Assembly: GCA_019614645.1 (NCBI GenBank)
Contig: JABWDB010000014.1
Span: 806,001-870,000 of the forward strand
Length of the DNA stretch: 64,000 nt
Direction: 5' to 3'
From: Stratiolaelaps scimitus
Lineage: Eukaryota > Arthropoda > Arachnida > Mesostigmata > Laelapidae
Under the pieces are notes generated by a model. That model worked only from the letters and a program-made list of their open reading frames with translations. It made no database searches and had not been told where the DNA came from. Within the stretch, counting starts at the first letter, position 1. The number at the start of each line of letters is the position of its first letter. Position numbers and translations under genes: made by a program. Positions 51,841 to 61,723 of this stretch are shown piece after piece.

Positions 51841-52082
51841 ACGAAATAAACACTATCGATCCCCGTCTAGTGATAAAGTAATACAACAAGAATAACAGCA
51901 ACAGGAAAAAACGTCAAACCATAATAGAGAGAGGGAGACCAACTCGGAGGGAAAGAAAACGCGCCATAGTGAATGGATATATATATATATATATATAGGA
52001 TATGCTTGTGTCCGTAGATCTCCTTAAGGGAATATGATATCTGCGCCACTCTGTGTATAGTTGAGCTTTATAAGCCTTATCG

Positions 52083-52092
52083 AATAAATAAA
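52083..52092 (+). terminator. Serpin polyadenylation signals (overlapping AATAAA)
   Basis: Two overlapping AATAAA hexamers (52083-52088 and 52087-52092), about 240 nt after the serpin stop codon. No other candidate lies nearer on the plus strand apart from AT-rich variants. Confidence 0.6.
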
Positions 52093-52429
52093 AATATTAT
52101 AAGTAATATGACGTGTACGCATCTCGAGTTGTTTATGAAACGTTCATCTGTCTAATATAATGGGTAACACCACAGGGTTCATGTCTCCTAGCACATGGTG
52201 GCACATTGTTATTATTGCATAAGGAGTTTAACAGTCTCTTTATTATACAATGTCTTCTAAAGGCCAAAGTCGACTTAAAATAGAAATATCTTATACTTGA
52301 ATATAAATCGTTTTTACGATAAAGAGCTATATCTAAGAATACAGTATACAAAATTCGTTTGTTTCGATTGAACATCATTTTGTTCTTTAAAAAAAATCGT
52401 TTATTCAAACATACGGTAGGTCGGTATTT

Positions 52430-52655
52430 CTAGGGATTATGGGGGGGGGGTGAGGACGACAATGTCCCGAGGAAGGCGATGGCATTGCCTCTCTGCACGG
52501 CGAGGGACAGGCGCTGCAGGAGGAAAGAGCCAGCGCGCTTGTCCCCGGTGGCGCGGATCAACCTGTGGTAGACCCCCTCGAGGAAGTTCGCAGTGAGAGG
52601 GCCGTGCCCGCCCAAGGTCTCAAAGGCAAGGGGGGAAAACAGGTGTTTTGTTCTT
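52430..52655 (-). mobile_element. GC-rich retroelement polyprotein C-terminal fragment
   Basis: On the minus strand a frame of about 70 codons reads LFSPLAFETLGGHGPL, then VYHRLIRATGDKRAGSF and LLQRLSLAVQRGNAIAFLG, with a stop after a proline-rich end. The pattern FETLG..G..GSFLLQRLSLAVQRGNA is one I associate with the C-terminus of reverse-transcriptase-bearing mobile elements of invertebrates. I cannot name the clade. It is sharply GC-richer than its AT-rich surroundings and is intact in frame, so it is likely a recent 5'-truncated insertion. A G9 run marks its left part. Confidence 0.5.
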
Positions 52656-52664
52656 TTGTATTGC

Positions 52665-52693
<29 letters not shown>
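52665..52693. repeat. (TA)n microsatellite
   Basis: Alternating TA immediately next to the GC-rich retroelement fragment. Confidence 0.85.
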
Positions 52694-52696
<3 letters not shown>

Positions 52697-53363
52697 CTCT
52701 AAATGTTACGAATGGCTTGAAGCGTCATACCAAAATATTACAATATAGCAACCAATCCCTGATTCGAGTTCAGCAAAGGATGTGGGCTTATACGTCATCC
52801 CTGACTCATGTAGGCGATGGGTGAGATCAACGGTGCACATTGGTCCATCGTCAACGGTTTGCTCCGCAGTATACATTGATTCAAAGGCAATGTGTATTGA
52901 AAACCGTCGGTTGTTCCTAGAGGTATAACCATGCACAGAATGTTCAATAAGGATCACACTACCCAGCGTTTGATAGTTTCTAATTCAGCCTCGCGTTTAT
53001 GTATCTTTTCCCTGCAAACATACACTTAGGTAGTAAGGTGACTATTTAAATAGTTGGAGGCATAGCTCACAAAATATTACCCCTGAGAATGTCAAACATT
53101 GGCATACACTTGAAAGTGCTGAAGGCTGGAGTTTAAGCCCTATTTCCCACCCTATAGGAAACTCAAGAATATTGGAAATCCTGTTTTAATTCCCTCTCAA
53201 CCTAAAAAGGCGCTATCTTCTCTATATGTGTTTTTATCTATGGAGACGAAGCCAGCCCTCGAGTCGTCAAACTTGGTTCGTCTCCAAGAAGACACGATTG
53301 TATTTGTTGGCACACACGCCGTTTATTCGGGCTAGTTGAAGTGGGCAACATTTCCGTTATATA

Positions 53364-53369
53364 TTTATT
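53364..53369 (-). terminator. Candidate poly(A) signal of the BTB zinc-finger gene
   Basis: AATAAA on the minus strand, about 180 nt after the stop codon at 53550. Confidence 0.5.
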
Positions 53370-53460
53370 TGGACTAGATAATTGAGTTAAACATTTGACC
53401 TATTCAATTGTCGTATAGATCCACCGTCCTGCGATTCATGTGCTTGATAATATGTAAGAC

Positions 53461-53549
53461 ATGCTGGTCGCGAATCAACGACATGGTGTGGCGTTAGTGC
53501 AAAACATGCTTAAACCATTTGGGCCTAAAGTCGCTCAAAAGGCGCTCAA
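53461..53549. other. 3' UTR of the BTB zinc-finger gene (minus strand)
   Basis: A plus-strand frame runs from here into the antisense of the zinc-finger exon and is a shadow frame. Confidence 0.5.
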
Positions 53550-56090
53550 TCAAACGTCCCCTGTGGTCCGCGGGACATCGGTGTTCGAGTTCGACCCTTC
53601 TTCTCGTTCATTATCATTGATCTTGGCCCCACGAGCTTGGCCTTGCGAAAGATCGTTCTGTTTTGAAGATGATGTCAAGCATGAAGTCGACGAACATCCA
53701 TTTTTGCCATCATGCGGACACGTGCGCCTCAGCAGAAGCGTTTTTTCGGCAAACGTCTTCCCACAGGTAGGGCATAGCTGTGTTGTCTCCGGGACGTGTC
53801 GACGGATATGGGCTTCTAGCTGCACTTCCGAAGGTGCCGTAAACGCGCACATCGCTTCCGGGCAATGAAGGACACTTGTGAGGTGAACGCGCCGATGTGT
53901 AGCCAGATGATGTGGATAACGGGTTCTGTACGCGCACCGGTCACATCGCAGGAAGCGTTCGCCAGGGTGTACCCGTTTCAGGTGTACATCAAGGGTGTTC
54001 TGTGTCACAAACGAGCGTCGGCACCAACGACAAACATACGGACGGTCGACCTTATGAAGTTTACAATGTGTTTCTAGTTGAGTCTCGTGGCGGCACCTGT
54101 ACGTGCACAAGTCGCATGAAAAAGGCCTGTCTAAAAGGTGCTTCCGTCGATGCCGCACTAGAGTAGAAATCGTCAGCGTGCGATGCTCACATGCGTCGCA
54201 TCCATACGGAGGGCTTCGCGGAAAATGCGTACTCCTGAGGTGGTCGAGGTATTGCCGTTTCCATGTGCATTTGAAGCCGCACAAAAAGCATTTGTATGTG
54301 ATCTGGCGCACATGCACTTGTTCTGGAAGAAATCAACCATAGGGGGAAAATTAGAAATCGCTTTCAAAGGGGCCTAGCTCAACTTTAGCTTGTCTCTCTC
54401 TAAGCATAAAATGTGCGCATTTCAAACTGTGAGTCATATATATAAACACAGGTGACATAATAGTTAACAAGGGTCCTCATAGTAATACCTAAAAGGTTAA
54501 GAGCTGAGGCCTGTCAGATAGGGAAACAGCTGAGGGTCAGCTCAAAAAAACAAAACAAAATAGTTAACAAGGGAAGATGCTCATTCCGAGTGTATGAAAT
54601 AGCAATGGCATTATATTATATTGAGAACAACATAAAGGCGTCTATATCTAATTTACACAGGGGAATTTACCGATGTGGTTCCTGAGGAGCGATTTTGCGT
54701 GCTCCCCTTTAGCGATAAAGGTGCATTTCTCGCAGCAGATACCTTCCGCATCACTGCTTGCGTTAACCGTTGCCATGTCGTCATCCGACACATCCGTGTC
54801 TCCTTCAAGATCGTCCATGCGAATATCCCCATTCATGATGCGGGGACGGCTGTCTGGAATCCACATCGATAATCATAATAATACTAGTAATAGGTATATT
54901 ATATTATCAACTGAGTCACGAATGTTTACTTATGCGGAAATGAAAACGATTCAGTTCTTAGAACATGTGACTAATTTTAAAGTCAGTTATATTCGTTTTT
55001 ACCACAACTCTACTGCACATTTCAAATAGTTAGCTGACCTTGAAGATTAAACTCGTGTTAGAATTTCATTCCAGCGCACAAACGCGCGTGGTCAGAGATA
55101 TGATCTGATGAAACGTGACCCCGGCACAAATTAATGCGTATGCAGTGCCGAGTCCCGTGTCTATATAGATTGTGTCCTACCATCGTTGCTGTTTTCTTCA
55201 GCGGAGCCGAGAGCCCTCTCATCGTCCTGCCGAGCCAGCGACTCAATAGCAGCATCCACAGCAATTCGTTCAAGCTTCATTCTCGTTGCCATCAAATCCA
55301 TCTCCGGGGGCGTAGTTTCGTTATTTCTTAGTTCTTCAAAAACGCTCAACATCGTCGGAAGTAGCTCCTTTGCCTGGGGGTGTTTTATGACCAGAGTCAC
55401 AACCTGTCCCGGGGAAAAGTCGCTCCAGTCAACAAGGCAGAGCGCTAGACGCAGAAGACGAAATCGTTCCTTAAAGCGAAAACATATCCACGAAACAACG
55501 AGCGCGGCCAGATATGAACCACGATCAATCTGTAGACATTTATCTAGAATAAGTTCCTCTAACTTCACAAAATCTAATCGTAGTAACGATGGCTTAACAA
55601 GTTCAAGGTTGTCTTTGATAAAGTTGTTCGCGGCCAGGTGTAAATCGGGCAGGTAATATTTGATAGCGGCGTCACGGACGACCAGCACGTTACTGCTACA
55701 TATCGTTGATTCCATCACCTCGGCGATAAACGCTTTCAGCTTGAATAGCAAAAGAAAATTTGCCATGCTCAACAAGTCTTGCATGTTGCTCGTCTCAATA
55801 CTAATCGATCCTGTGTAGATGAAGGCGAGCACACTTCGAAATGCTCGAATTGTACCGACCGGTATGGGTACATGCAATCTTTCGCCAACCACTCGGTGTG
55901 ATTTCAGCACCGACTCAAAATACGGACTGCACGAAGCTAGCAGCACTTTGTGAGCATGCAGTTCTTCGCCGTTGACCAACAGAGTGACGTCACAGAACTT
56001 GCCACTATCTCGGAACTTCTTGAAACGTTCGAGGATATCGGCCGGTAGGTGGGCCTCCTGATACACGGTTGACGACCGGGGACTAGCCAT
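53550..56090 (-). CDS. BTB-BACK-C2H2 zinc-finger protein, 3 exons
   Basis: Exons on the minus strand are 56090-55181, 54853-54671 and 54322-53550. All are GT-AG and both introns are phase 1, giving 621 aa. The BTB domain (about residues 20-125) shows GKFCDVTLLVNGEELHAHKV and SCSPYFESVL. A BACK-like domain follows (about 135-235, YYLPDLHLAANNFIKDNLEL). After an acidic linker come C2H2 fingers. Finger 1 (CEKC..HIEQVH) is formed only when exons 2 and 3 are joined, which confirms the splice. Six more intact fingers follow (start motifs YKCFLC, YGCDAC, FSCDLC, YVCRWC, LRCDRC, LHCPEAMC). An eighth (QLCPTCGKTFAEKTLLL) has Arg where the first His should be. Such proteins are usually nuclear DNA-binding regulators with BTB dimerisation. 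BACK together with C2H2 fingers is less common. The start ATG has a good context, and no earlier in-frame ATG follows the upstream TGA. Confidence 0.9.
54459..54573 (+). mobile_element. 5'-truncated retroposon (SINE 3' end) with 15-bp target duplications
   Basis: An 85-bp insert (54474-54558) ends in an A-rich tail (CAAAAAAACAAAACAAAA). It is flanked by perfect direct repeats AATAGTTAACAAGGG at 54459-54473 and 54559-54573. The insert matches, in opposite orientation, the 3' end of the SINE at 58598-58858: CTCA(T/A)AGTAATACCTAAA, GGTTAAG(A/T)GCTGAGGCC, TCAGATAGGG and CTGAGGGTCAGCT. It sits in intron 2 of the BTB zinc-finger gene, antisense to it. Perfect duplications indicate recent L1-type target-primed insertion. 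Confidence 0.85.
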
Positions 56091-56779
56091 CGTTGAAGGA
56101 ACTTCTTCGCCTGGCGGCCCCCGGCGGGAGCACTCTCGAGCACCCCAGTACTCGGAAGCTACAACGATCAGCTGGTCATCGTTTGCAGTGCAAGCGTAGG
56201 CGCTCCCGGTGGCGCCCACCGGAGCTGTCGTAGTAGGCGCTCAGTATGTTGTGTACGGGAGAACTCCCGGGATCGGAATGCCCAGGGAGCGCGAGGACGC
56301 TCTCCCCCAACATCGCCTCTTTCCCATTTTTGTTTCGCCGTCGCCAACGAAGTCAATGGAGCACGTGCGTACATTGGGCCAACAGATTAGAGATACTGTA
56401 GTATATGGTTAGTTGAAGCAGAAGTCATGTTTGTGCCAAACGCCTTTTAGCTCTAGGCGTGTTGTTGGTGACCTCAGCTAAATATTTGGCCAATAATAAT
56501 AAAAAGAATGAGCAATAAAAAATCAACGAGCTTGTACAATAGTATAGCAATGTGAGCAACTGCTGTGCAGGTAGTAGCTGTGGATGGAGGGAGAGCAGCT
56601 CGCTGCATTGAGGTGGCTTCTTGGGACGGGTTTACAAATACAATGTATCTAGTTGATCGCACATTGACCTGACTAAACCAACAATACTAAAACGTACACT
56701 GATCATATATATGTACGAGAAACTGTATATTGAAAGCTACATATTGATGAAAATTGGTACCAGGCATATCGCACAATTA
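56091..56779. other. 5' flank of the BTB zinc-finger gene
   Basis: GC-rich to about 56,330, then AT-rich. Expected to hold the promoter and 5' UTR of the minus-strand gene. No other coding sequence was seen. Confidence 0.4.
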
Positions 56780-57899
56780 TTAGGCTGACCCAAAAATAAT
56801 GAGAACCCTATCGTTTTGCGCCGAATTCTTAGTCTTGGCCGGGTTGAATTCAAATTTGGCGGGAAGTGAGGCACAACAATTAGCAAGCAGACCGCGCGAA
56901 AACCGTTAGCATTCGGCTTTCGTCAGGCGTTCGAAAGGGTTGGTTAGTGTGCATGGCCATAATGCCCTGAGTCGAGCACAGGCCTACCGTTGTTGTGTGC
57001 AGTTTAGGCAAGGCGACTGGGACATTAGTGATCATGGAGGGCTTCCAACCCTTCCCGAATCTGGATTCGACGAACGGATCGAGATAATCGAAAAAGCTTT
57101 TGAGCAAGCTAGAGCTTGGCAATTGAGGACTTTGTCGGCCAAAATTGGCGCACCTCGTGAAACATGTCGACGAATTATTAAAAATAATCTGAGGATGCCG
57201 AAAAAAATGCAAAATGGGTCCCTCATAAACTCGGTCCTGGCCAACTGAAAATGCGTGAGGAGTGTCCGCGAAACTATTTAAAGATATATAGGCAGCAGAA
57301 GAGTCGCTTAGAGCATACCGTTGCAGTGGACGCGACATGGGTCAGCCTGTATAGGGGTCGGAAAAGATTAAGTGAAACAGTGGCTACGACCAGGTGAACA
57401 GGCAATGGCGATAGCAGTACCAAATAGATTCGAGCTTAAAGTAATGGTAGCACTTGATATAGACTTCAACGGAATTTGCTACTACGAGATTTTGGGTCCA
57501 TAAGAAAAAATGGACTCGGCTCAATATCTCGAGTTCTTGAAGGGGCTCATGAATAACTGGCATGGCGATAGGAAGCACCGAGTGTGGCTGCTCGATAACA
57601 ATGCTAAGGCACATCGTAGCAATGAACTTACGTCCTGGCTTAAGGCCAACAAGATTGAGCGATGGCATCACCTCTCTATTACGCCTTATTTACTCCTAAA
57701 GGCCTTAAATAACGAAGTTACAAAAGGTAATAGAAATGTGCACTCCTAGCCGTTAGAAGGCCGCCAGAACTCAGAACTTCGGCGTATAAATAAAAGATGT
57801 GCATACCTCTCACTCATACTAAAAAAATATTTATTTTAACCCACCTAGTTTAGCCGATATTCAAATTTATATGTGTCTCATTATTTTTGGGTCACTTGA
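56780..57899 (+). mobile_element. Dead mariner-type DNA transposon
   Basis: Bounded by TA dinucleotides (56778-56779 and 57900-57901). The inverted ends are TTAGGCTGACCCAAAAATAA at left and TCAAGTGACCCAAAAATAA read inward from the right, sharing an exact TGACCCAAAAATAATGAGA. Between them the plus strand encodes broken transposase pieces. The helix-turn-helix part is at about 56989-57244 (QFRQGDWDISDHGGLP, LSAKIGAPRETCRRIIKNN). Catalytic-core parts are at about 57421-57700 (VALDIDFNGICYYEIL, VWLLDNNAKAH, LKANKIERWHH). The third catalytic block (usually YSPDLAPSD) is unrecognisable and there are stops and frame changes. At 1120 bp it is about 180 bp shorter than an intact mariner. Confidence 0.88.
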
Positions 57900-58597
57900 T
57901 ATGATGCGAAGCTGGGAAGTAGCGTAACATCAAGCGAGTTTTCGTTTAGCCAAACGTCACCGTTCGATACCGCGGACTGCGGAATGGTATGTATCTCTGC
58001 GAATATGTCTTATAAATATATACAAGAATAGATCGGATATGAACTGGCTGATAACTTTCCTTAGCTGATAACAATTCCCAACATACCAGGTGCAGCAGTA
58101 TGTGCTCATATATTTTGGCCACAAGAGAGGACGACGTTCAAAAAAACTATAGGTCGTCTTCTACTGAGTGAAAATTCTGCCCAAAGTTAACAGGACTTAC
58201 TGATGAGTTAATTGTTATTTTTATCATATTTATTAAGTGTCTCCAACAACACCTTGGGAGGCGCGAACGTGTAGGTGACAATGGAGTGAGACCTCCCGTC
58301 CAAGCGCCCAGGGCTCGCGGGGGCTGTGAGGAATTTCCTTGGTTTGGATTAATAACTAGGAGCCCGTGCGCGTCTCGGTATAATATTCTTAATGCTCTAA
58401 TTATTTTAGTATGCGAACGAAGCTGTAATAAGAGAACATTGAATGTATAAAATATTCTCTCATAGAAAATATGTACTATATATTAGGCGTATTTACAGTT
58501 TGCTTAGAAAGCGTTTTTTAAGTATGGACTTAGAGACTCGCAATGGACATCGTAATCCGCTGATTTCGCTTGGAAGAACGTTCCAGATAACAGACCC
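57900..58597. other. Gap between mariner and SINE
   Basis: No coding sequence or further repeat recognised. Confidence 0.4.
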
Positions 58598-58858
58598 TTT
58601 TTTTTTTTAGCTGACCCTCAGATGTTCCCCTATCTGAAAGGCCTCAGCACTTAACCTTTAGGTATTACTTTGAGGACCTGTCGGGGCCACCTTTGCTTAT
58701 TTTGTCTACCTTACTCGTACCTGCCAAGGATCCTCAGATAAAGAAAGGTGATGAAGAACTTCAAAGATTCTCGGTATCTGACAGGATTTGAACCCACGTG
58801 CCCCTCCGACCTAGAAGTCCAAGACGCTCATCACTAGACCATCCAAGGGACCCCCTTG
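58598..58858 (-). mobile_element. tRNA-Arg-like SINE with poly(A) tail, family C
   Basis: On the minus strand it begins near TCCCTTGGATGGTCTAGTG, with an A box (TGGTCTAGTGATGAGCG, 58841-58825), an anticodon region GAGCGTCTTGGACTTCTAGG closely like tRNA-Arg(UCU), and a B box GGTTCAAATCC (58794-58784). About 170 bp of non-tRNA body follow, and it ends GAGGGTCAGCT plus a 10-11 base A-run (58608-58598). The same 3' end occurs at 54474-54558. It lies directly against the 3' part of a LINE relic in the same orientation, so the left half of the body could instead be shared LINE tail. No CCA or complete acceptor stem is present, so it is not a functional tRNA gene. Confidence 0.75.
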
Positions 58859-58864
58859 AGAACA

Positions 58865-61280
58865 GAAGCATCGACAGCCCACATCATTAGAGTATGAGGT
58901 AAGCAAGAGAAGATTACAACAGCCAGCACGAGTGTTAATTCTTGAAAATCCTAGGTCAAAAATATTAGGAAGCAGATCATGCGGGGTTTTATAAATGTGG
59001 TGGCAATAGAGATACTCGACATAGGAGGGGACCCGGAAAATGTTAAGAGCTTTAAACATAGGAGCACACGGCTTAGACCGAGGGAAGCGAAGCAAACTTC
59101 GTGATGCTCTTTTTTTGCACTTTGAGGATGGGTATAACCCTGTCACTATAATTAGGACCGAAGTAATCGATGCTATAAACGATACCTGAGCTGGAAGATG
59201 AGTGATACAAGGGAAGGCATTCATTTTTTTAACGAGGAGTTTTCGAAATATCTGCTGTGGACGCAGCTAACTTAGTGCGGAGTTGGCGCAAATGCACGTC
59301 CCAGATAAGTGCTCGTCCAGATATACACCCAAGAATCGAGCCGAAGAAACCCTGGAAATGGGTACCCCTTTTTTTTTATTTTTTTATAGGAATGCAGCAT
59401 GCACGTATGTGTTGGGCGGTTCATACCAACACTAGTGTGGGACTCACAAACCGCACTAGCCCCGCATACCTCCCCCTTCCCAGATGGCTCGGAAAGCTTC
59501 AAGCATTGTTTCGACGGGTACCCCTGGAACATTCACGTCCTCGGTTGGCTCGATCCTAGGTTAGCGGAAGTGTATGCCGGAAACGGTGCCATTTACGTCC
59601 GCACACTGAGCACGATCGGACATAAACCTAAAAAATAAATTGCAAACGTCATCGTTGAAGTTGTCTGCAAATAGTTATTTCCGAAAGATTAGGGAACTAA
59701 CTCAGTCGCACGTCTAGAAGAATAGCTAGTGTTCAGCGGATTTCAGAGGGGTCCGCAATTGGTAGCGACGTTCCGCGTCTCTTCCGCAAACCATCTTGCT
59801 TGTGGGACAAAAATTATCGCTAGCAAGAAAATACTCAATTTAATTAAGAATAATTTTCTCAAAGACGTTGCAGAGGGGAGAGTAGATCGAGAAGGGTCAG
59901 AACAACCTTGTTCATCACACTTTTCGGAGCTACTCAGAAGGTTTTAAAAGCCTTAGGAAATTCAGCATATTTTATTATAATATTTATCAGCGCAGCAATA
60001 GGCACATATGGGGAACGACTATACTAACGTAATGGCTCGAAGTTTGTGCCTAGCAGGTTTCAAGTAATACTCAGATTTTAGACGTCGTCACTGCTTGGTA
60101 AGATCTTTGCGGACTATATGTGTAGGATATCTGCACTCCCACGATCAGTGGTAAGGGAGGCTCTTCAAGAACCGCGCGCACGATCTCGCAAAGCGAGTTT
60201 GGCCAAGAAATCTGGAAATTCCTGCAGAGGAACCACAGACGTCATAGTGGATTATCGGAAATGTAGGATAATGTTCACTGTACGTGGACGTAAGAAAAAT
60301 TGGTCCATATATGATCGATGCGGCTAGACTGTTCCACAGTAGCTCAGGGTAGCCATATTAACAAGTTTAGGGAGACCAAACGAAACCATGAGATCTTGAT
60401 AAGCACCCGTATCACGATTAGGACAGAAAGTATTATGTTGAAAACACCACAGATTATTGCATATTTCTTTTCGAGTAGGATTTTATCCAGAGGAATGTGT
60501 AGGCTAGTAGGGAAATTGTTGAACGGACCAGGGGGTGGCCTACAGATAATGCCTATTACAATTTTTTGTTACCAGTTAGTCCGGATCATAGTGTCCTCTG
60601 GTAGGACAAGAATTAATGTGGAGATCGTTGCTTTCAATACAATTCCAATGTTATTGGAAGTAGAGTGGATTCATCAGAAAAGTACGGGTTGTAGAGAAGG
60701 TCATAAAGGAGTTGGCTGTAACACCCGCGCATTTAAGGTGATTACACATTTTACATCCATTACAAAGTATGCATTCCTTCTAATGGATGCAAAATGTTTA
60801 AAACTACTTAATACATGGACAAACCTCTGAAACTACTTAATAAATGGGTAAATACTTTAAATCAAAACCGCAATTGATTCGACCACTAAGGTCTTGAGGC
60901 TCTTTTGGAAGATAAAATTTAATATTAGAGAATGAGGAGAGAAAGAATTTATGAGGCCCGAGAATTTATTGCTCTTTAGAAGACAAGTTCCAAAAATATC
61001 CGCATATTCTAGCAGGTGTCTTTGTCGAAGATGGATGTTTGAAAAATACAAATTTGGTGTGCGTATTTTGTTTAAAGGAAAGTACCACCATAGTAATAAA
61101 AATCATCACCCTGCAGGATGTGATTCTACTACTAAAATACACAAGGCCACAGAACAATGGACCTGTGTCGAGATACAACCGAACGTAGAATGGCAGTTAC
61201 AGAAAGTCAAATACTATCTTAAAATTCCAGTCATTTTTCCGTCTGCCGCGATTAGGCGGTGCTACGGGGTAGGGTGTCTT
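58865..61280 (-). mobile_element. Decayed LINE with endonuclease and RT domains
   Basis: Minus-strand reading, in N- to C-terminal order with many stops and frame changes. An AP-endonuclease-like block IVIGIICRPPPGPFNNF..KKYAIICGVFNI (about 60580-60430) corresponds to the usual YRPPxxxxxxF..GDFNI. RT fingers follow: NVFEKIILNQIEYFLASDNF (about 59880-59800). Palm entry: FFRFMSDRAQCADVNGTVSG (about 59630-59570). Post-palm and thumb parts: GIVYSIDYFGPNYSDRVIPI and LFRKxxIxxxP-type KALNIFRVPSYVEYLYCHHIYK (59224-58880). The YADD box is not recognisable. Order and motifs fit the CR1/Jockey-like group. The 5' boundary is not defined. Open frames on the plus strand here (for example 60318-60830) are antisense to the element. 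Confidence 0.75.
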
Positions 61281-61535
61281 TAGTGTAATTCTTCCTTACT
61301 GTACTGGTATTCACGAGTACATACCTTCAGTCGGAAAGTAAGAATGAAAGTGGCCTATGTATATACAACCTTACCATTTGGCTATGATTTGTTCATTTTT
61401 TGGTTGCCTCAATAACATTGTCTGGTATTGAGAGATAGCACTGGAATTATCTAACGGTTTACCCGACTACTGTTCGACTTTGTACTAAGAAAAATGGGCG
61501 CTCTACATTCGAAGACGGATAAAGGATAATATTAT

Positions 61536-61541
61536 TTTATT
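61536..61541 (-). terminator. Candidate poly(A) signal of the Kunitz gene
   Basis: AATAAA on the minus strand, about 180 nt after the Kunitz stop codon at 61724. Confidence 0.5.
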
Positions 61542-61723
61542 TGTCGAAAACAAAGAAAACAAATTATAATACCACACGTATTGTACAGAGCAATTCCATT
61601 AACTTCGTGTCAGAGATATGTATAGCACACTGATGATCGCTGTAATCATTATATGAGCATTTTATGAGTGAATTTTCATTTACGTCAATGTTTTCTCCAA
61701 TTGACCACAGTGCGCTGTGAAAT

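Noticed and set aside
58780..58858. Functional tRNA-Arg gene
   Set aside because: The acceptor stem does not pair, the D arm is altered, and the sequence continues into a SINE body with a poly(A) tail.
60318..60830. 170-codon plus-strand frame
   Set aside because: It is antisense to the endonuclease part of the decayed LINE, where the minus strand shows real protein motifs.
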